DNA from: Psychroflexus sediminis
GTDB lineage: Bacteria; Bacteroidota; Bacteroidia; Flavobacteriales; Flavobacteriaceae
Length of the DNA: 64,000 bases
Direction: 5' to 3'
NCBI RefSeq assembly: GCF_900099815.1
Contig: NZ_FNCW01000004.1
Coordinates: 62,001-126,000 of the forward strand
Shown piece by piece: positions 1-10,761 of this stretch; within the stretch, counting starts at the first letter, position 1, and the number at the start of each line of letters is the position of its first letter. The position numbers and the translations under genes were made by a program. Under the pieces are notes generated by a model that saw nothing but the letters and a program-made list of their open reading frames with translations, was not told the origin of the DNA and did no database searches.

Positions 1-56
1 GCGGCAATGCCACCTGTAATTCCTAAAAGGACATGCTTACCGCTTAAAATACTCAT
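1..56 (-). CDS. coaBC: CoaBC (phosphopantothenoylcysteine decarboxylase/synthetase), N-terminus only
   Basis: Only the first 18 codons lie in the window; the gene runs off the left edge. Read on the minus strand from an ATG at 54-56, it gives a start MSILSGKHVLLGITGGIA, which matches the flavin-binding N-terminus of Dfp/CoaBC (the GITGGIAA motif). The family joins cysteine to phosphopantothenate and decarboxylates the product in CoA synthesis. It follows rpoZ by 12 bases on the same strand. The order bamD-rpoZ-coaBC is common in Flavobacteriaceae and supports the call. Confidence 0.85.
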   Translation of the reverse strand, partial: MSILSGKHVLLGITGGIA

Positions 57-68
57 GTGCAGTACGTG

Positions 69-404
69 TTACTCTTCAGTATTTTCCTTGGTATTTCTGA
101 AGTAAATTTTATCATCCAACCATTCATCCATGGCTATAGAATGTGGCTTGGGTAGTCTTTCGTAATATTTAGACACTTCTATCTGCTCTTTGTTTTCGAA
201 AACTTCATCGAGATTTTCGTTATAAGTAGCAAACTCATCTAATTTCTCCAAAAGCTCTTTCTTCATCTCCACATTAATCTGGTTGGAACGTTTAGCAACG
301 ATAGAAATCGCTTCATAAATATTTCCTGTCGCGGCATCAACCTTGTTTTTGTTGATTGTCGTTGTGCTTATTGGAGCGTTGGTGTGTTTGATATTTGAAT
401 TCAT
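69..404 (-). CDS. rpoZ: DNA-directed RNA polymerase subunit omega, Bacteroidota type
   Basis: This 111-residue protein matches the Rpb6/omega family of Flavobacteriia. An N-terminal tail is followed by GNIYEAISIVAKRSNQIN (about residues 27-44), and then by EFATYNENLDEVFENKEQIE and the conserved YERLPKPH segment. Omega helps assemble and stabilise RNA polymerase by binding the beta-prime subunit. Its ATG overlaps the bamD stop in an ATGA arrangement, so the two are probably translationally coupled, and coaBC follows 12 bases later. No signal peptide or membrane segment is seen, as expected for a cytoplasmic subunit. Confidence 0.88.
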   Translation of the reverse strand: MNSNIKHTNAPISTTTINKNKVDAATGNIYEAISIVAKRSNQINVEMKKELLEKLDEFATYNENLDEVFENKEQIEVSKYYERLPKPHSIAMDEWLDDKIYFRNTKENTEE

Positions 405-1225
405 AATTCTATTTGGGTATTTGTGCGTTGTTCTATGTCTTGGGCGTAGGATTTGACTTTTATTAAAAGTTCACCTTCAGTATCACCATAATATTTGATG
501 AAATCTTGATAATAAAGCAAAGCTTCAGCCAATCGTTCTGGAACTAAATAAGATACACTATTGATCGCTAAAATATAAGCAGATTCAAACTTGTAGAAAA
601 AAGCCTGCTCTCTAAATGTCGACCCTGGAAACTTGAGAATAAAATTATCAAAAGATTGTATGGCCGCTTTATAGCGCTCAGTGTGATGGTATTGTTTTGC
701 TATTTCGTAAAATTTCTTTTCTATTTTTCGACTCAATTCTTGAATCATCTCATTAGCCGCTATAAAGTATTCTCCATCAGGATAGGCGTTTATATAAAAC
801 TGAAGTTTATTCAAAGCTTTATAAGTATCTTCCTGATCTTTACTATAAACAGGCGACACCTCATAATAACTTTTTGCGCTTTTGTAAAATGCCTCTTCTA
901 CTTTTTCACTATTGGGATAAGATTTGGTAAAACGCTCAAAAAGGTAACCAGACAGGAAGTAATCTCCTACCAAATAATGCGCATTAGCATTCATATAGCT
1001 TACGGTCTCTCCTGCAGGTTTACCTTTATATTGTGGTAAAATCTGATCGAATAAACGTATGGCTTTACGAAAATATTTATTCTTACCGGTTTCGATACCT
1101 TCCTCATAGAGCTGCTTCGCCATTTCGTATTTTGGTGAAATTTCCTTCTCCTTCAATACCTTCTGGTATTCTCCACAAGAGGTCAATCCAACACCAATAA
1201 TCAAGAGTATTAATAATCGCTTCAT
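401..1225 (-). CDS. bamD: Outer membrane protein assembly factor BamD (lipoprotein)
   Basis: This is a 274-residue lipoprotein: a hydrophobic leader is followed by the lipobox LTSC with Cys17. The body is a run of TPR-like helical pairs, e.g. AKQLYEEGIETGKNKYFRKA and AHYLVGDYFLSGYLFERFTK, as in BamD/YfiO. BamD is the essential lipoprotein partner of BamA in folding outer membrane beta-barrel proteins. It heads the bamD-rpoZ-coaBC run. A -7 promoter box lies 17 bases upstream of the ATG. Length and domain layout are normal for Bacteroidota BamD. Confidence 0.9.
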   Translation of the reverse strand: MKRLLILLIIGVGLTSCGEYQKVLKEKEISPKYEMAKQLYEEGIETGKNKYFRKAIRLFDQILPQYKGKPAGETVSYMNANAHYLVGDYFLSGYLFERFTKSYPNSEKVEEAFYKSAKSYYEVSPVYSKDQEDTYKALNKLQFYINAYPDGEYFIAANEMIQELSRKIEKKFYEIAKQYHHTERYKAAIQSFDNFILKFPGSTFREQAFFYKFESAYILAINSVSYLVPERLAEALLYYQDFIKYYGDTEGELLIKVKSYAQDIEQRTNTQIEL

Positions 1226-1241
1226 AGACTTAAATATCGTG

Positions 1242-1249
1242 CAAAATTA
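1242..1249 (-). promoter_or_regulatory. Bacteroidota -7 box upstream of bamD
   Basis: Read on the minus strand the site is TAATTTTG, an exact match to the Bacteroidota -7 consensus TAnnTTTG, placed 17 bases before the bamD ATG. I see no clear -33 TTTG at the usual spacing, so the assignment rests on one box and on position. Confidence 0.45.
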
Positions 1250-1289
1250 GGGATAAATCTTCGATAATAAAAACGCAATACTTTCTGGC

Positions 1290-2168
1290 TTATTTCAACT
1301 GCCTAATAAAAACACTTAAAGCGGATTTTAATTCCGAACTTGCCTGAATCAAGGGTAATCTAACAAAACTTTCTGTTAAGTTTTTTAATTCCAAAACCGA
1401 TTTGATTCCGGAGGGATTTCCCTCTTTGAAAATCAAATCTATTCCATCCATCAACCGGTACTGAAGTTTATAAGCTTCATCTGCTTTTCTCTGCATACCA
1501 AAATTCACCATCTTGGTAAATTCAGAAGGAAAGCCTTGAGCCATAACAGAAATCACTCCAGCACCCCCGGCAAGTACCATGGGCAGGGTAATCATATCAT
1601 CTCCAGAAATAACAAGAAAATCTTCAGGCGTATCTCGTATCATCTGCATGGCTTGCACCATATCTCCAGCGGCCTCTTTTATTCCAATGATGTTATCAAA
1701 ATCATTCGCCAGACGCCTAACTGTGAGTGGAAGCATATTAGAACTTGTTCTTCCCGGCACATTATAAAGTATTACAGGAAGTGGTGATGCTTCAGAAATA
1801 GCTGCGAAATGCTGATAAATCCCTTCTTGACTTGGCTTATTATAAAATGGAGAAACCGATAAAATCGCATCGAAACCCTCTAAATCTTCAGATTTAAGAT
1901 CATTTACCACTTGTGAAGTATTGTTCCCTCCCATACCTAAAATGAGTGGCAGCTTAGCCTTGTTTTCCTTTTTTATAATCGTTTTCACGATTTCCTTTTC
2001 AACTTTAGATAATGTCGTACTTTCTGCCGTTGTGCCCAATACCACCAGATAATCTACTCCATTCTTAATTTGAAACTGAACCAAACGCCTTAAAGCATTC
2101 TCATCTACTTCATTTTCTCTAGTAAAGGGAGTAGCCAAAGCAACTCCTGTCCCCAAAAACTGTGTCAT
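1290..2168 (-). CDS. dapA: 4-hydroxy-tetrahydrodipicolinate synthase
   Basis: At 292 residues this is a normal-length DapA. It condenses pyruvate with aspartate semialdehyde in the lysine/diaminopimelate pathway and so feeds peptidoglycan synthesis. Family landmarks are the GTTAES motif (Thr-Thr near residues 46-47), the catalytic Tyr in YNVPGRT, the Schiff-base Lys in GIKEAAGD and the later SGDD segment. The DUF6913 gene ends 7 bases upstream on the same strand, so the two are probably one transcript from the promoter at 2689-2718. Confidence 0.95.
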   Translation of the reverse strand: MTQFLGTGVALATPFTRENEVDENALRRLVQFQIKNGVDYLVVLGTTAESTTLSKVEKEIVKTIIKKENKAKLPLILGMGGNNTSQVVNDLKSEDLEGFDAILSVSPFYNKPSQEGIYQHFAAISEASPLPVILYNVPGRTSSNMLPLTVRRLANDFDNIIGIKEAAGDMVQAMQMIRDTPEDFLVISGDDMITLPMVLAGGAGVISVMAQGFPSEFTKMVNFGMQRKADEAYKLQYRLMDGIDLIFKEGNPSGIKSVLELKNLTESFVRLPLIQASSELKSALSVFIRQLK

Positions 2169-2175
2169 TTTTTAT

Positions 2176-2673
2176 TTAAATTATATGTTTAATGTATTTA
2201 GAACTTTCTTCAAAAAAATCAAGGTTCTTAGAATCTAAAGCCAGCAACAAATCATTCACCTTTTCATTGGATTCATGTAATCCTACCTTCAGTTTCGCTT
2301 CTGTATGTTGAGCAACAATCTCTAAGCAAAGCTCATCTTTGCCGAAAAAATTGAAAAGCAGTTTATACTTATGAGATAAAAACTCAGTAATAGTTTCAGA
2401 TTTAGGCTGACCAAACAAAGAAAAATCTTTTTTTATAAAAACAAAGTCTGGTTTTTCAACTCTATCATACCTATGCCTGCTAAATCCCAAAAGATTGATT
2501 TCTGAAGTTTTTACTTTAAAATTCTTTTCGATAAGCTGTTGAAGTTGATATCTGTCTGAAACATCATCATTATACAACACACCGATCTTAGAGCCTGGCT
2601 TATCATTTATCTTAGGAGGTTTTGAAGACTCCAGGTTTTTCCTGAGAAAATAAGTTTGAATTGAATTAAGCAC
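2176..2673 (-). CDS. DUF6913 family protein (conserved Bacteroidota protein of unknown function)
   Basis: This is a conserved flavobacterial protein of unknown function usually seen beside dapA. A longer frame from a TTG at 2691 exists, but that TTG lies inside a near-perfect promoter -7 box (2689-2696). The GTG at 2671-2673, giving MLNSIQTYFLRKNLE, is therefore the more likely start (165 residues). The body contains a KIGVLYNDD segment, a Rossmann-like first strand, and KPDFVFIKKDFSLFG. No signal peptide, membrane segment or recognisable catalytic motif is seen. It is probably cytoplasmic. The family name is from memory and was not checked by search. Confidence 0.7.
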   Translation of the reverse strand: MLNSIQTYFLRKNLESSKPPKINDKPGSKIGVLYNDDVSDRYQLQQLIEKNFKVKTSEINLLGFSRHRYDRVEKPDFVFIKKDFSLFGQPKSETITEFLSHKYKLLFNFFGKDELCLEIVAQHTEAKLKVGLHESNEKVNDLLLALDSKNLDFFEESSKYIKHII

Positions 2674-2688
2674 CTTTAAATTTTGGTT

Positions 2689-2718
2689 CAAATATAAGTG
2701 ATTATTGAGCCATTCAAA
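2689..2718 (-). promoter_or_regulatory. Promoter of the DUF6913-dapA operon
   Basis: On the minus strand, TTTG (2718-2715) is followed after exactly 18 bases by TATATTTG (2696-2689). This matches the Bacteroidota -33/-7 consensus TTTG and TAnnTTTG at usual spacing. Transcription would begin a few bases further on, leaving a leader of roughly 10 bases before the GTG at 2673. This argues against the upstream TTG as the translation start. Confidence 0.7.
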
Positions 2719-2728
2719 GTAAAAAAAA

Positions 2729-4588
2729 TCAGTCTTTCAACCAGGCCTGTCTCAATTTGAATTCAGGAGCATCGCTATCCAAATCAACCGACTGTAAACT
2801 TGTTTTTTTAATGTAAGGCTGAGCCGTTTTTCCCTCGAAAGTCATTTCCTCCCCATCTCTTATCACTGTCATTGTAAAATCTTGCCCTTCTTGCCAGGCC
2901 ATAGAAGTCGAGATCAGGTCTCTTATATTTTGCAAGGTATATTCAGTGCCGTTGATGGACTTTATCACATCACCTCCCTTTACCCCTAAATCTTTGAAAA
3001 ATGAATTCATCGGGTAACTTTCTCTGAAAAAAATCGTTTTCTCATCCTGGTTGACGTCTATATATGGAGTTCTTCCATTCAAAAAATAACCGGTCTTAGA
3101 CAGGCTTTCAGTTTTTTCCACGCCTACTTTGGCAAAAAATTCATCGTAAGGTATTGGTGTATTTCCAGTTACGTAGCTGTCAAAAAAGCTTTGGATTTCA
3201 GGATAGGTCATGGCAACGATTTCAGAAATTAAAGCCTCATCCTCAAAGGGCTTATCTTTTCCGTATTTAGAAACCAGTTTTTTCATCAGATCCAAAATCC
3301 CCATCTGCCCGTCGCTCAATTCTCTCAGGCGAATATCCAAGGCCATACCTATCAATGCTCCCTTTTGATACACATTATAATAACTGTCTTTATATTCATC
3401 TTCTAATATATTCTCGCTCATTACAGTAAATGCCATCGTATCATCAAACGCCATGGAAGTTTCGATTTTTTCATTCATACGCTGATAAAATTCTTCTTCA
3501 GAAATCAAACCCTGATTGATTTGAAACAAATTGGCAAAATACTCGGTAACCCCTTCATACATCCATAAATGTTTGGACATTTCTGGATCGTTATAATCGA
3601 AATAATGAACTTCCTTAGAGTGGATATTCAAAGGAGTGATGATGTGAAAAAATTCGTGTGAAACGACATCGGTCATCGTTTCTTCAAGCTGCTCCAAACT
3701 CATGGTTTCCGGTAAAACTACACTTGTAGATGTGTGATGCTCTAAAGCGCCAAATCCACGCGCATCAGGACTGTCCATTTCAGACAAATACAGCAAGATT
3801 GCATAGATATTGGTGTTATCTATTTCGCCTAAAAAAGATTTTTGAGCCTGAACCATTTTTTCCAAAGCTGGTTTCAGATCTTCGGTTGTATGAATTTTAT
3901 TGGGAGAATGAACACTTAGCAAGACTTTCATACCTTCAATATCGAAGCTAGTGGTGTCCGGTTCAGAATATAAAATCGGATGGTCTATTACTCCAAAGTA
4001 TCTGTCTGTAGAAAATTCATCGATCACGTAAGTTCCTTTATCCGTTTGATTTATAACGGGTAAAGAAGCCGAAGCTGCCAAAGAAGAAGGTCTGTGGATA
4101 TTGATTTTGTAGGGAATTTCTTTAGCATCTTCAAAATAGCCGACCATCGCATGCAAATTCAGCATAAAATTATCACCAGCTTCAAAATTGGTTCCCGCCG
4201 GAGAAAACACACCGCCCTCCCCTTCAATGTCATAGGTATCATCCACTTCATAAATAAGCTTGTCGAAGTCTGAAGAATTGGAGATTACCCAGGTATTATC
4301 ATCCTGGCGGATCGTTTCCATCACATTACCATCGTAGTCAAATGCGATAAGTTCGCTGGCAAACTGGCCATAATTGTTGATTTCATAAGTACCAGGAACT
4401 GTTTTGGGCAAGTAAAATTTGAGCGAATCTGAAGCTACCGGTCCGGGATTCATGCTTACTTTGACTCTATCGTTTTCGATTTCATTCACAAAAATATCGA
4501 CGACAACAAGGTCATTTTCCTTTTGCGAAACCGATTTACAACTTACAATACCAACCAAAACCATTAAAGCTAAAACTGTATTTTTCAT
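2729..4588 (-). CDS. M61 family (glycyl aminopeptidase-like) metallopeptidase lipoprotein with PDZ domain
   Basis: This 619-residue protein has a leader ending in a lipobox (IVSC, Cys17), so it is probably membrane-anchored. The N-terminal half is the beta-rich M61 domain. The catalytic zinc motif HEFFH begins at about residue 311, and the downstream LWMYEGVTEYFA supplies the third ligand and the helix typical of M61. The C-terminal 120 residues form a PDZ-like domain (KGGDVIKSINGTEYT). Family members cleave N-terminal glycine or alanine from peptides. The substrate here is unknown. It is transcribed on its own between the antiporter gene and the DUF6913 promoter. Confidence 0.88.
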   Translation of the reverse strand: MKNTVLALMVLVGIVSCKSVSQKENDLVVVDIFVNEIENDRVKVSMNPGPVASDSLKFYLPKTVPGTYEINNYGQFASELIAFDYDGNVMETIRQDDNTWVISNSSDFDKLIYEVDDTYDIEGEGGVFSPAGTNFEAGDNFMLNLHAMVGYFEDAKEIPYKINIHRPSSLAASASLPVINQTDKGTYVIDEFSTDRYFGVIDHPILYSEPDTTSFDIEGMKVLLSVHSPNKIHTTEDLKPALEKMVQAQKSFLGEIDNTNIYAILLYLSEMDSPDARGFGALEHHTSTSVVLPETMSLEQLEETMTDVVSHEFFHIITPLNIHSKEVHYFDYNDPEMSKHLWMYEGVTEYFANLFQINQGLISEEEFYQRMNEKIETSMAFDDTMAFTVMSENILEDEYKDSYYNVYQKGALIGMALDIRLRELSDGQMGILDLMKKLVSKYGKDKPFEDEALISEIVAMTYPEIQSFFDSYVTGNTPIPYDEFFAKVGVEKTESLSKTGYFLNGRTPYIDVNQDEKTIFFRESYPMNSFFKDLGVKGGDVIKSINGTEYTLQNIRDLISTSMAWQEGQDFTMTVIRDGEEMTFEGKTAQPYIKKTSLQSVDLDSDAPEFKLRQAWLKD

Positions 4589-4640
4589 GTTTTTAAATTT
4601 CTTATTGGACTATTAGGTTTGAATATCGTTACAAGCAGAC

Positions 4641-6644
4641 CTAGAATTTTATCACTTTATTCAGTGTGTTTATATCTTTTGAAGCACCAAAAATATACAC
4701 CAGATCATCTATTTCAATTCTAGTCTCCGGATTAATATCCGAGATGTACTTTCTACCCCGTTTTATGGCTAAAACTGTCACATTATAATTTTTACCGATT
4801 CCAGATTCACCTATAGAAGCTCCGGCAATATTATTATTCCCATGCTGAACGTGTAGCGTCGCCACTTCTTTATCCGGAATATTCAGTTGCTGAAAAACCG
4901 CATTGGTAGATGTTGGTTTGATACTTGTTAACATCTGGTAATCTGAAGACCTGATGCTGGTAACTATATTTTCAATATCTCCCTGAGTGACCATGTATTG
5001 TCTTAGCACTCGCGTAAAAATTTCGATAGAGGTTTCGAATTCTTCCGGTATCACCTCATCTGCACCAACCTTCATATTCTCTTCAATCTCCTTGACATAT
5101 CGCGTTCTTACGATAATGTAAACCGTCTGAGAGAATAAACGAACCGAAGAAATAATCTTTTTGGTGGCACCTGGATCTGAAATAGCGATCACCACTACCC
5201 TGGCTTTCTGAATATTGATATGCTTTAAAATTTCAGGATCGGAAGCGTCACCGTAAATGACAGGCTGTTTTTTTTGCTTAGCCAGTTTGATAGCTTCATA
5301 ATCCATATCCACGATCACATAGGGAATATCAATATGAGAGGTAACTCGCGAAATATTTTGACCATTGATTCCATAACCCACAATAATCACATGGTCTTTC
5401 CAGTCGTGGTCAGAATCGACTTCCTGACTGCTGCTTTCGATTTTTCGTTTATTCATGCGCTTTCTCACCCGCTTTGGAATGGCCGCTCTGAGGAGAAAAT
5501 CTGACATCCTATGAGATTTTTGCAACACGAACGGCGTTAAGGCCATGGTGATGATGGATACCGCAAGAAAATACTGATATAATGCATCGGGCAATAAATC
5601 ATTCTGCAAACCTACTGTAGAAAGTAAGAGTGAAAATTCTCCCACCTGGAAAATGCTAAAGGCCGACAAAAACACCGTTCTTGGCTGGTTTTGGAGGAAC
5701 AGAGCCACAAAAGCTACAATGACCACTTTAATAATCAAAACGGCCAGTACAAAAAGCAAAATGTAAACCACATGATTTATAAAAAAGTGGATGTCCAAAA
5801 GAGAACCTACCGAGATAAAAAAGAAACTTATAAAGATCTCTCGGAACGGAAGAACATTGGCCGTAGCTTGGTGACTGTATTCCGATTCTGAAATGATCAA
5901 TCCTGCAAAGAAAGCACCCAGAGCCAGCGAGAGACCAACAGAGGACGTCAGCCAGGCCACAGAAAAGCAAAACACGATGGTCGTTAAAATGAATAATTCT
6001 CTGTTTTTTGACTTGACAACCAGTTTAAAAATGAAAGGCACAACATACTTTTGAAGCACGAAAACCACCAGGCCAACCCCTATGAGTTTAACTAAAAGAA
6101 TAAAAAGGGTTTCTCCTATATTTTCGGCCTTTCCGGCTAAAATAGGAGTCAAAAGCATCATGGGTACGACAATGATATCCTGAAAAATAAGGATCCCTAA
6201 AGCTATTCTTCCATGAGGAGACTTTATTTCACCTTTCTCCTGCAGCATTTTAAGAACGATGGCTGTACTGCTTAAGGAGATCAAAAACCCGATAAATACA
6301 GCTGTGTTAAGGTCTATACCTAGGGCCATAGCCACTAAAGCAGTTATCAAGATCGTGCCTCCAACCTGCAGACCACCTCCTACAAATACCGTTTTCTTAA
6401 TTTTCATCAATCCGCTAAAGGACAATTCTATACCGATGATGAAGAGCAGAAAGATGATGCCTATTTCTGAAAGCAGCTCTACCTCATGCCTCGAACTCAA
6501 CAGGTTAAACGCACTTGGTCCTACGATAATACCCGCAAATAAAAATCCGAGAATCGATGGCACTTTCAGCTTTTGAAACGCTAAAATAATGACAATCGAA
6601 ATTCCTAAAACGACAACAATTTCCTTAAGCAGAGGGATTTCCAT
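4641..6644 (-). CDS. CPA2-family cation:proton antiporter with TrkA-N and TrkA-C domains (KefB/KefC type)
   Basis: This 667-residue protein has an N-terminal Na/H-exchanger domain of about 12 hydrophobic segments (roughly residues 1-385). A charged linker follows, then a Rossmann RCK_N domain starting at VIIVGYGINGQN (about residue 415), and a C-terminal TrkA-C domain. This is the architecture of potassium efflux antiporters gated by nucleotide or redox ligands. The ion, K+ or Na+, cannot be told from sequence alone. It is monocistronic, reading away from the nucleotidase genes, with a -7 box TATTTTTG just upstream. Confidence 0.9.
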   Translation of the reverse strand: MEIPLLKEIVVVLGISIVIILAFQKLKVPSILGFLFAGIIVGPSAFNLLSSRHEVELLSEIGIIFLLFIIGIELSFSGLMKIKKTVFVGGGLQVGGTILITALVAMALGIDLNTAVFIGFLISLSSTAIVLKMLQEKGEIKSPHGRIALGILIFQDIIVVPMMLLTPILAGKAENIGETLFILLVKLIGVGLVVFVLQKYVVPFIFKLVVKSKNRELFILTTIVFCFSVAWLTSSVGLSLALGAFFAGLIISESEYSHQATANVLPFREIFISFFFISVGSLLDIHFFINHVVYILLFVLAVLIIKVVIVAFVALFLQNQPRTVFLSAFSIFQVGEFSLLLSTVGLQNDLLPDALYQYFLAVSIITMALTPFVLQKSHRMSDFLLRAAIPKRVRKRMNKRKIESSSQEVDSDHDWKDHVIIVGYGINGQNISRVTSHIDIPYVIVDMDYEAIKLAKQKKQPVIYGDASDPEILKHINIQKARVVVIAISDPGATKKIISSVRLFSQTVYIIVRTRYVKEIEENMKVGADEVIPEEFETSIEIFTRVLRQYMVTQGDIENIVTSIRSSDYQMLTSIKPTSTNAVFQQLNIPDKEVATLHVQHGNNNIAGASIGESGIGKNYNVTVLAIKRGRKYISDINPETRIEIDDLVYIFGASKDINTLNKVIKF

Positions 6645-6666
6645 AAATTATATTAAAACAGTTTTG

Positions 6667-6674
6667 CAAAAATA
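6667..6674 (-). promoter_or_regulatory. -7 box upstream of the CPA2 antiporter gene
   Basis: The minus strand reads TATTTTTG, an exact TAnnTTTG match, 22 bases upstream of the ATG at 6644. No good -33 TTTG is seen at the usual distance. The rest of the divergent intergenic region, to about 6800, is AT-rich and holds nothing else I recognise. Confidence 0.4.
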
Positions 6675-6800
6675 CCAAAATTAAATCCTTAATGTCTTTT
6701 GAGAATACGAAATAAAAATAGCATTTAAACTCCCTAATTCTGGCAAATTCAAGCTAAAGTTAATTTTCAAACCTATTATATTTACCGAAAATTGATCCTG

Positions 6801-7553
6801 ATGAAAACACTCAGCCTATTCTTTTTGCTTTCGGTGCTGTGGTCCTGTGCAGATGCACCCCAGAAACTGACCCACATAGAGAGCAAACAAATTTTGATCT
6901 CCGACACTATTGCGGAAAATAAAGAACTGGAAACCTTTATAACCCCTTACCGCAGGAGAATCAAAGAAGAAATGGAAGGCGTGCTCTCCTACACGCCTAA
7001 TGCGATGTATAAGGCTGAGGCCAAATTCAACACGCCTATTGGAAACATGATGGCAGATGCGGTTTTTGAGATGGCCAACCCTCTGTTTAAAGAACGGACA
7101 GGACATAGTATTGACCTGGTGATTTTGAATTACGGAGGCATTCGCGGGGGGATCAATGCCGGAGACATCACCACCAGGACAGCTTATAACATCATGCCTT
7201 TTGAAAATGAAGTTGTGGTTGCTGAATTGACTTCAGATGAACTTCAGGCTTTGGTTGATTATCTGGTCCAGAATAAAGCAGCTCACCCCATCTCAGGGAT
7301 TCAAGTGATTCTGGATGCTCAAGGCAACCTGAGTGAGTTTAAAGTAAACGGAGCGCAAAATCAGAGGAAATCCTACTACGTAGCCACCTCCGACTATTTG
7401 GCAAAAGGCGGCGATAGAATGGATTTTTTCCTCAGTGCCAGGAACGTTCAGGGCCTGGATTACAAACTGAGAAATCTGTTTATCGACTACTTCAAAAAAA
7501 AGGACACGATAGCACCAGTCAGGGATCAACGTTTTATTCAACTTCAAAACTAA
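6801..7553 (+). CDS. 5'-nucleotidase C-terminal domain lipoprotein
   Basis: The protein consists only of the C-terminal, substrate-binding domain of UshA/5'-nucleotidase enzymes. NYGGIRGGINAGDIT, the NIMPFENEVV strand and the YYVATSDYLAKGGDRM segment are characteristic. The start is the ATG at 6801; an in-frame TTG three codons upstream gives no better signal. The leader ends in a lipobox (LWSC), so the protein is probably lipid-anchored. The catalytic metallophosphoesterase half is the next gene, four bases downstream. The two together would rebuild a complete periplasmic nucleotidase, and the split is common in Bacteroidota. Confidence 0.88.
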   Translation: MKTLSLFFLLSVLWSCADAPQKLTHIESKQILISDTIAENKELETFITPYRRRIKEEMEGVLSYTPNAMYKAEAKFNTPIGNMMADAVFEMANPLFKERTGHSIDLVILNYGGIRGGINAGDITTRTAYNIMPFENEVVVAELTSDELQALVDYLVQNKAAHPISGIQVILDAQGNLSEFKVNGAQNQRKSYYVATSDYLAKGGDRMDFFLSARNVQGLDYKLRNLFIDYFKKKDTIAPVRDQRFIQLQN

Positions 7554-7557
7554 AGGC

Positions 7558-8472
7558 ATGAATCGATCGAAATTTATAAAAACAACGGGAGCTGCCACTG
7601 GTTTTCTGGCAGCAGGCGGGCTGGGTGTTCTGAGTGCTTTTAAACCCAAGCAATTCTCTAAACACCTCACCATTTTACACACCAACGATGTGCATAGCCA
7701 CATCGATCCTTTTCCGGCCAATGACAGCCGATACGCCAATCTTGGAGGCGTTTCCAGACGATACACTTTCATTCAGCAGGTGAGATCGGAAAACCCAAAC
7801 ACGCTGGTTCTCGATGCTGGAGATGCTTTCCAGGGCACGCCTTATTTTAATTTTTACGGGGGCGAGCTCGAATATAAATTGATGAGTAAACTGGGCTATC
7901 ATGCCTCTACCATTGGAAATCATGAGTTTGATAACGGGATTGCGAATATTGCAGCACAGCTGCAGCATGCAGAATTCGATCTGCTCAGTTCAAATTATAA
8001 TTTCTCCAATACCGTTTTGGACGGCCTGGTGAAATCGCATCAAATTTATGAGGTTAACGGCCTAAACGTCGGGGTTTTTGGTCTGGGAATTCAACTGGAA
8101 GGTCTGGTTTCCAAAGAGCTTTACAAGGAAACCGAATACCTCAACCCTGTGGAAATCGCTCAGGAACAGACCCGGATTTTAAAACAGAACCTCAACTGTG
8201 ACCTAGTGATTTGCCTGTCGCACTTAGGCTATAGTTACCGCTCTGATAAAATTGATGATTTGAAACTGGCGGCACTTACCAGAGACATCGACCTTATCAT
8301 CGGCGGACATACCCATACCTTTCTGGAAAAACCAAGTCTTGTCGAGAATTTGGATGGCAGAAAAGTTCTGGTCAATCAGGTGGGCTGGGGCGGTATCAAT
8401 GTAGGACGAATCGATTTTTACTTCGACGAAGCCGGCGAAAACGAAAATGAAAGTCTTGTTATCGAAGTTTAA
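7558..8472 (+). CDS. Metallophosphatase (5'-nucleotidase N-terminal catalytic domain)
   Basis: This 304-residue calcineurin-like phosphoesterase carries the metal-binding motifs of UshA-type enzymes in order: HTNDVHSH, LDAGDAFQG, IGNHEFDNG, then a late GGHTHTF. It lacks the C-terminal domain, which is supplied by the preceding gene. The N-terminus resembles a Tat leader (NRSKFIKTT followed by an Ala/Gly-rich hydrophobic stretch), but the expected second Arg is Ser, so Tat export is uncertain. Expected activity is hydrolysis of nucleotide 5'-phosphates or related sugar nucleotides outside the cytoplasm. GC content looks somewhat above that of the neighbours. Confidence 0.88.
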   Translation: MNRSKFIKTTGAATGFLAAGGLGVLSAFKPKQFSKHLTILHTNDVHSHIDPFPANDSRYANLGGVSRRYTFIQQVRSENPNTLVLDAGDAFQGTPYFNFYGGELEYKLMSKLGYHASTIGNHEFDNGIANIAAQLQHAEFDLLSSNYNFSNTVLDGLVKSHQIYEVNGLNVGVFGLGIQLEGLVSKELYKETEYLNPVEIAQEQTRILKQNLNCDLVICLSHLGYSYRSDKIDDLKLAALTRDIDLIIGGHTHTFLEKPSLVENLDGRKVLVNQVGWGGINVGRIDFYFDEAGENENESLVIEV

Positions 8473-8642
8473 AGAGCCGGAAGTCCGCTTACAGGGAAGC
8501 TGAAGAAAATATATTTACCGCAGAAACGCTTAGAACGCAGAATTATGAAATACCGAACATTCAATTTAGAATTATGAATTTTAAATTAACCGACCAGTAT
8601 TTCACAAAAACGGTCTACATTATTTAGGGAAGGTCTGTCATT

Positions 8643-8670
8643 CTACTTCCTACTTCCTACTTTCTACTTT

Positions 8671-8673
<3 letters not shown>
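8643..8673. repeat. Heptamer tandem repeat abutting the ligA stop codon
   Basis: Four head-to-tail heptamers occur on the plus strand: CTACTTC twice (8643-8656) and CTACTTT twice (8657-8670). The next unit begins CTA at 8671-8673, which is the complement of the ligA TAG stop. The preceding spacer (8473-8642) is AT-rich and contains AGAATTATGAA twice (8539-8549 and 8568-8578). I see no gene in it. Such low-complexity spacers are common between convergent genes in this group. Confidence 0.7.
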
Positions 8674-10683
<2,010 letters not shown>

Positions 10684-10761
10684 TTAATGACGTTGGTAAA
10701 AGATTTAAATTTAAACTAAAATCTTTAAAAACCAGTCTTCAAAACAAGCATTCAACTAAGT

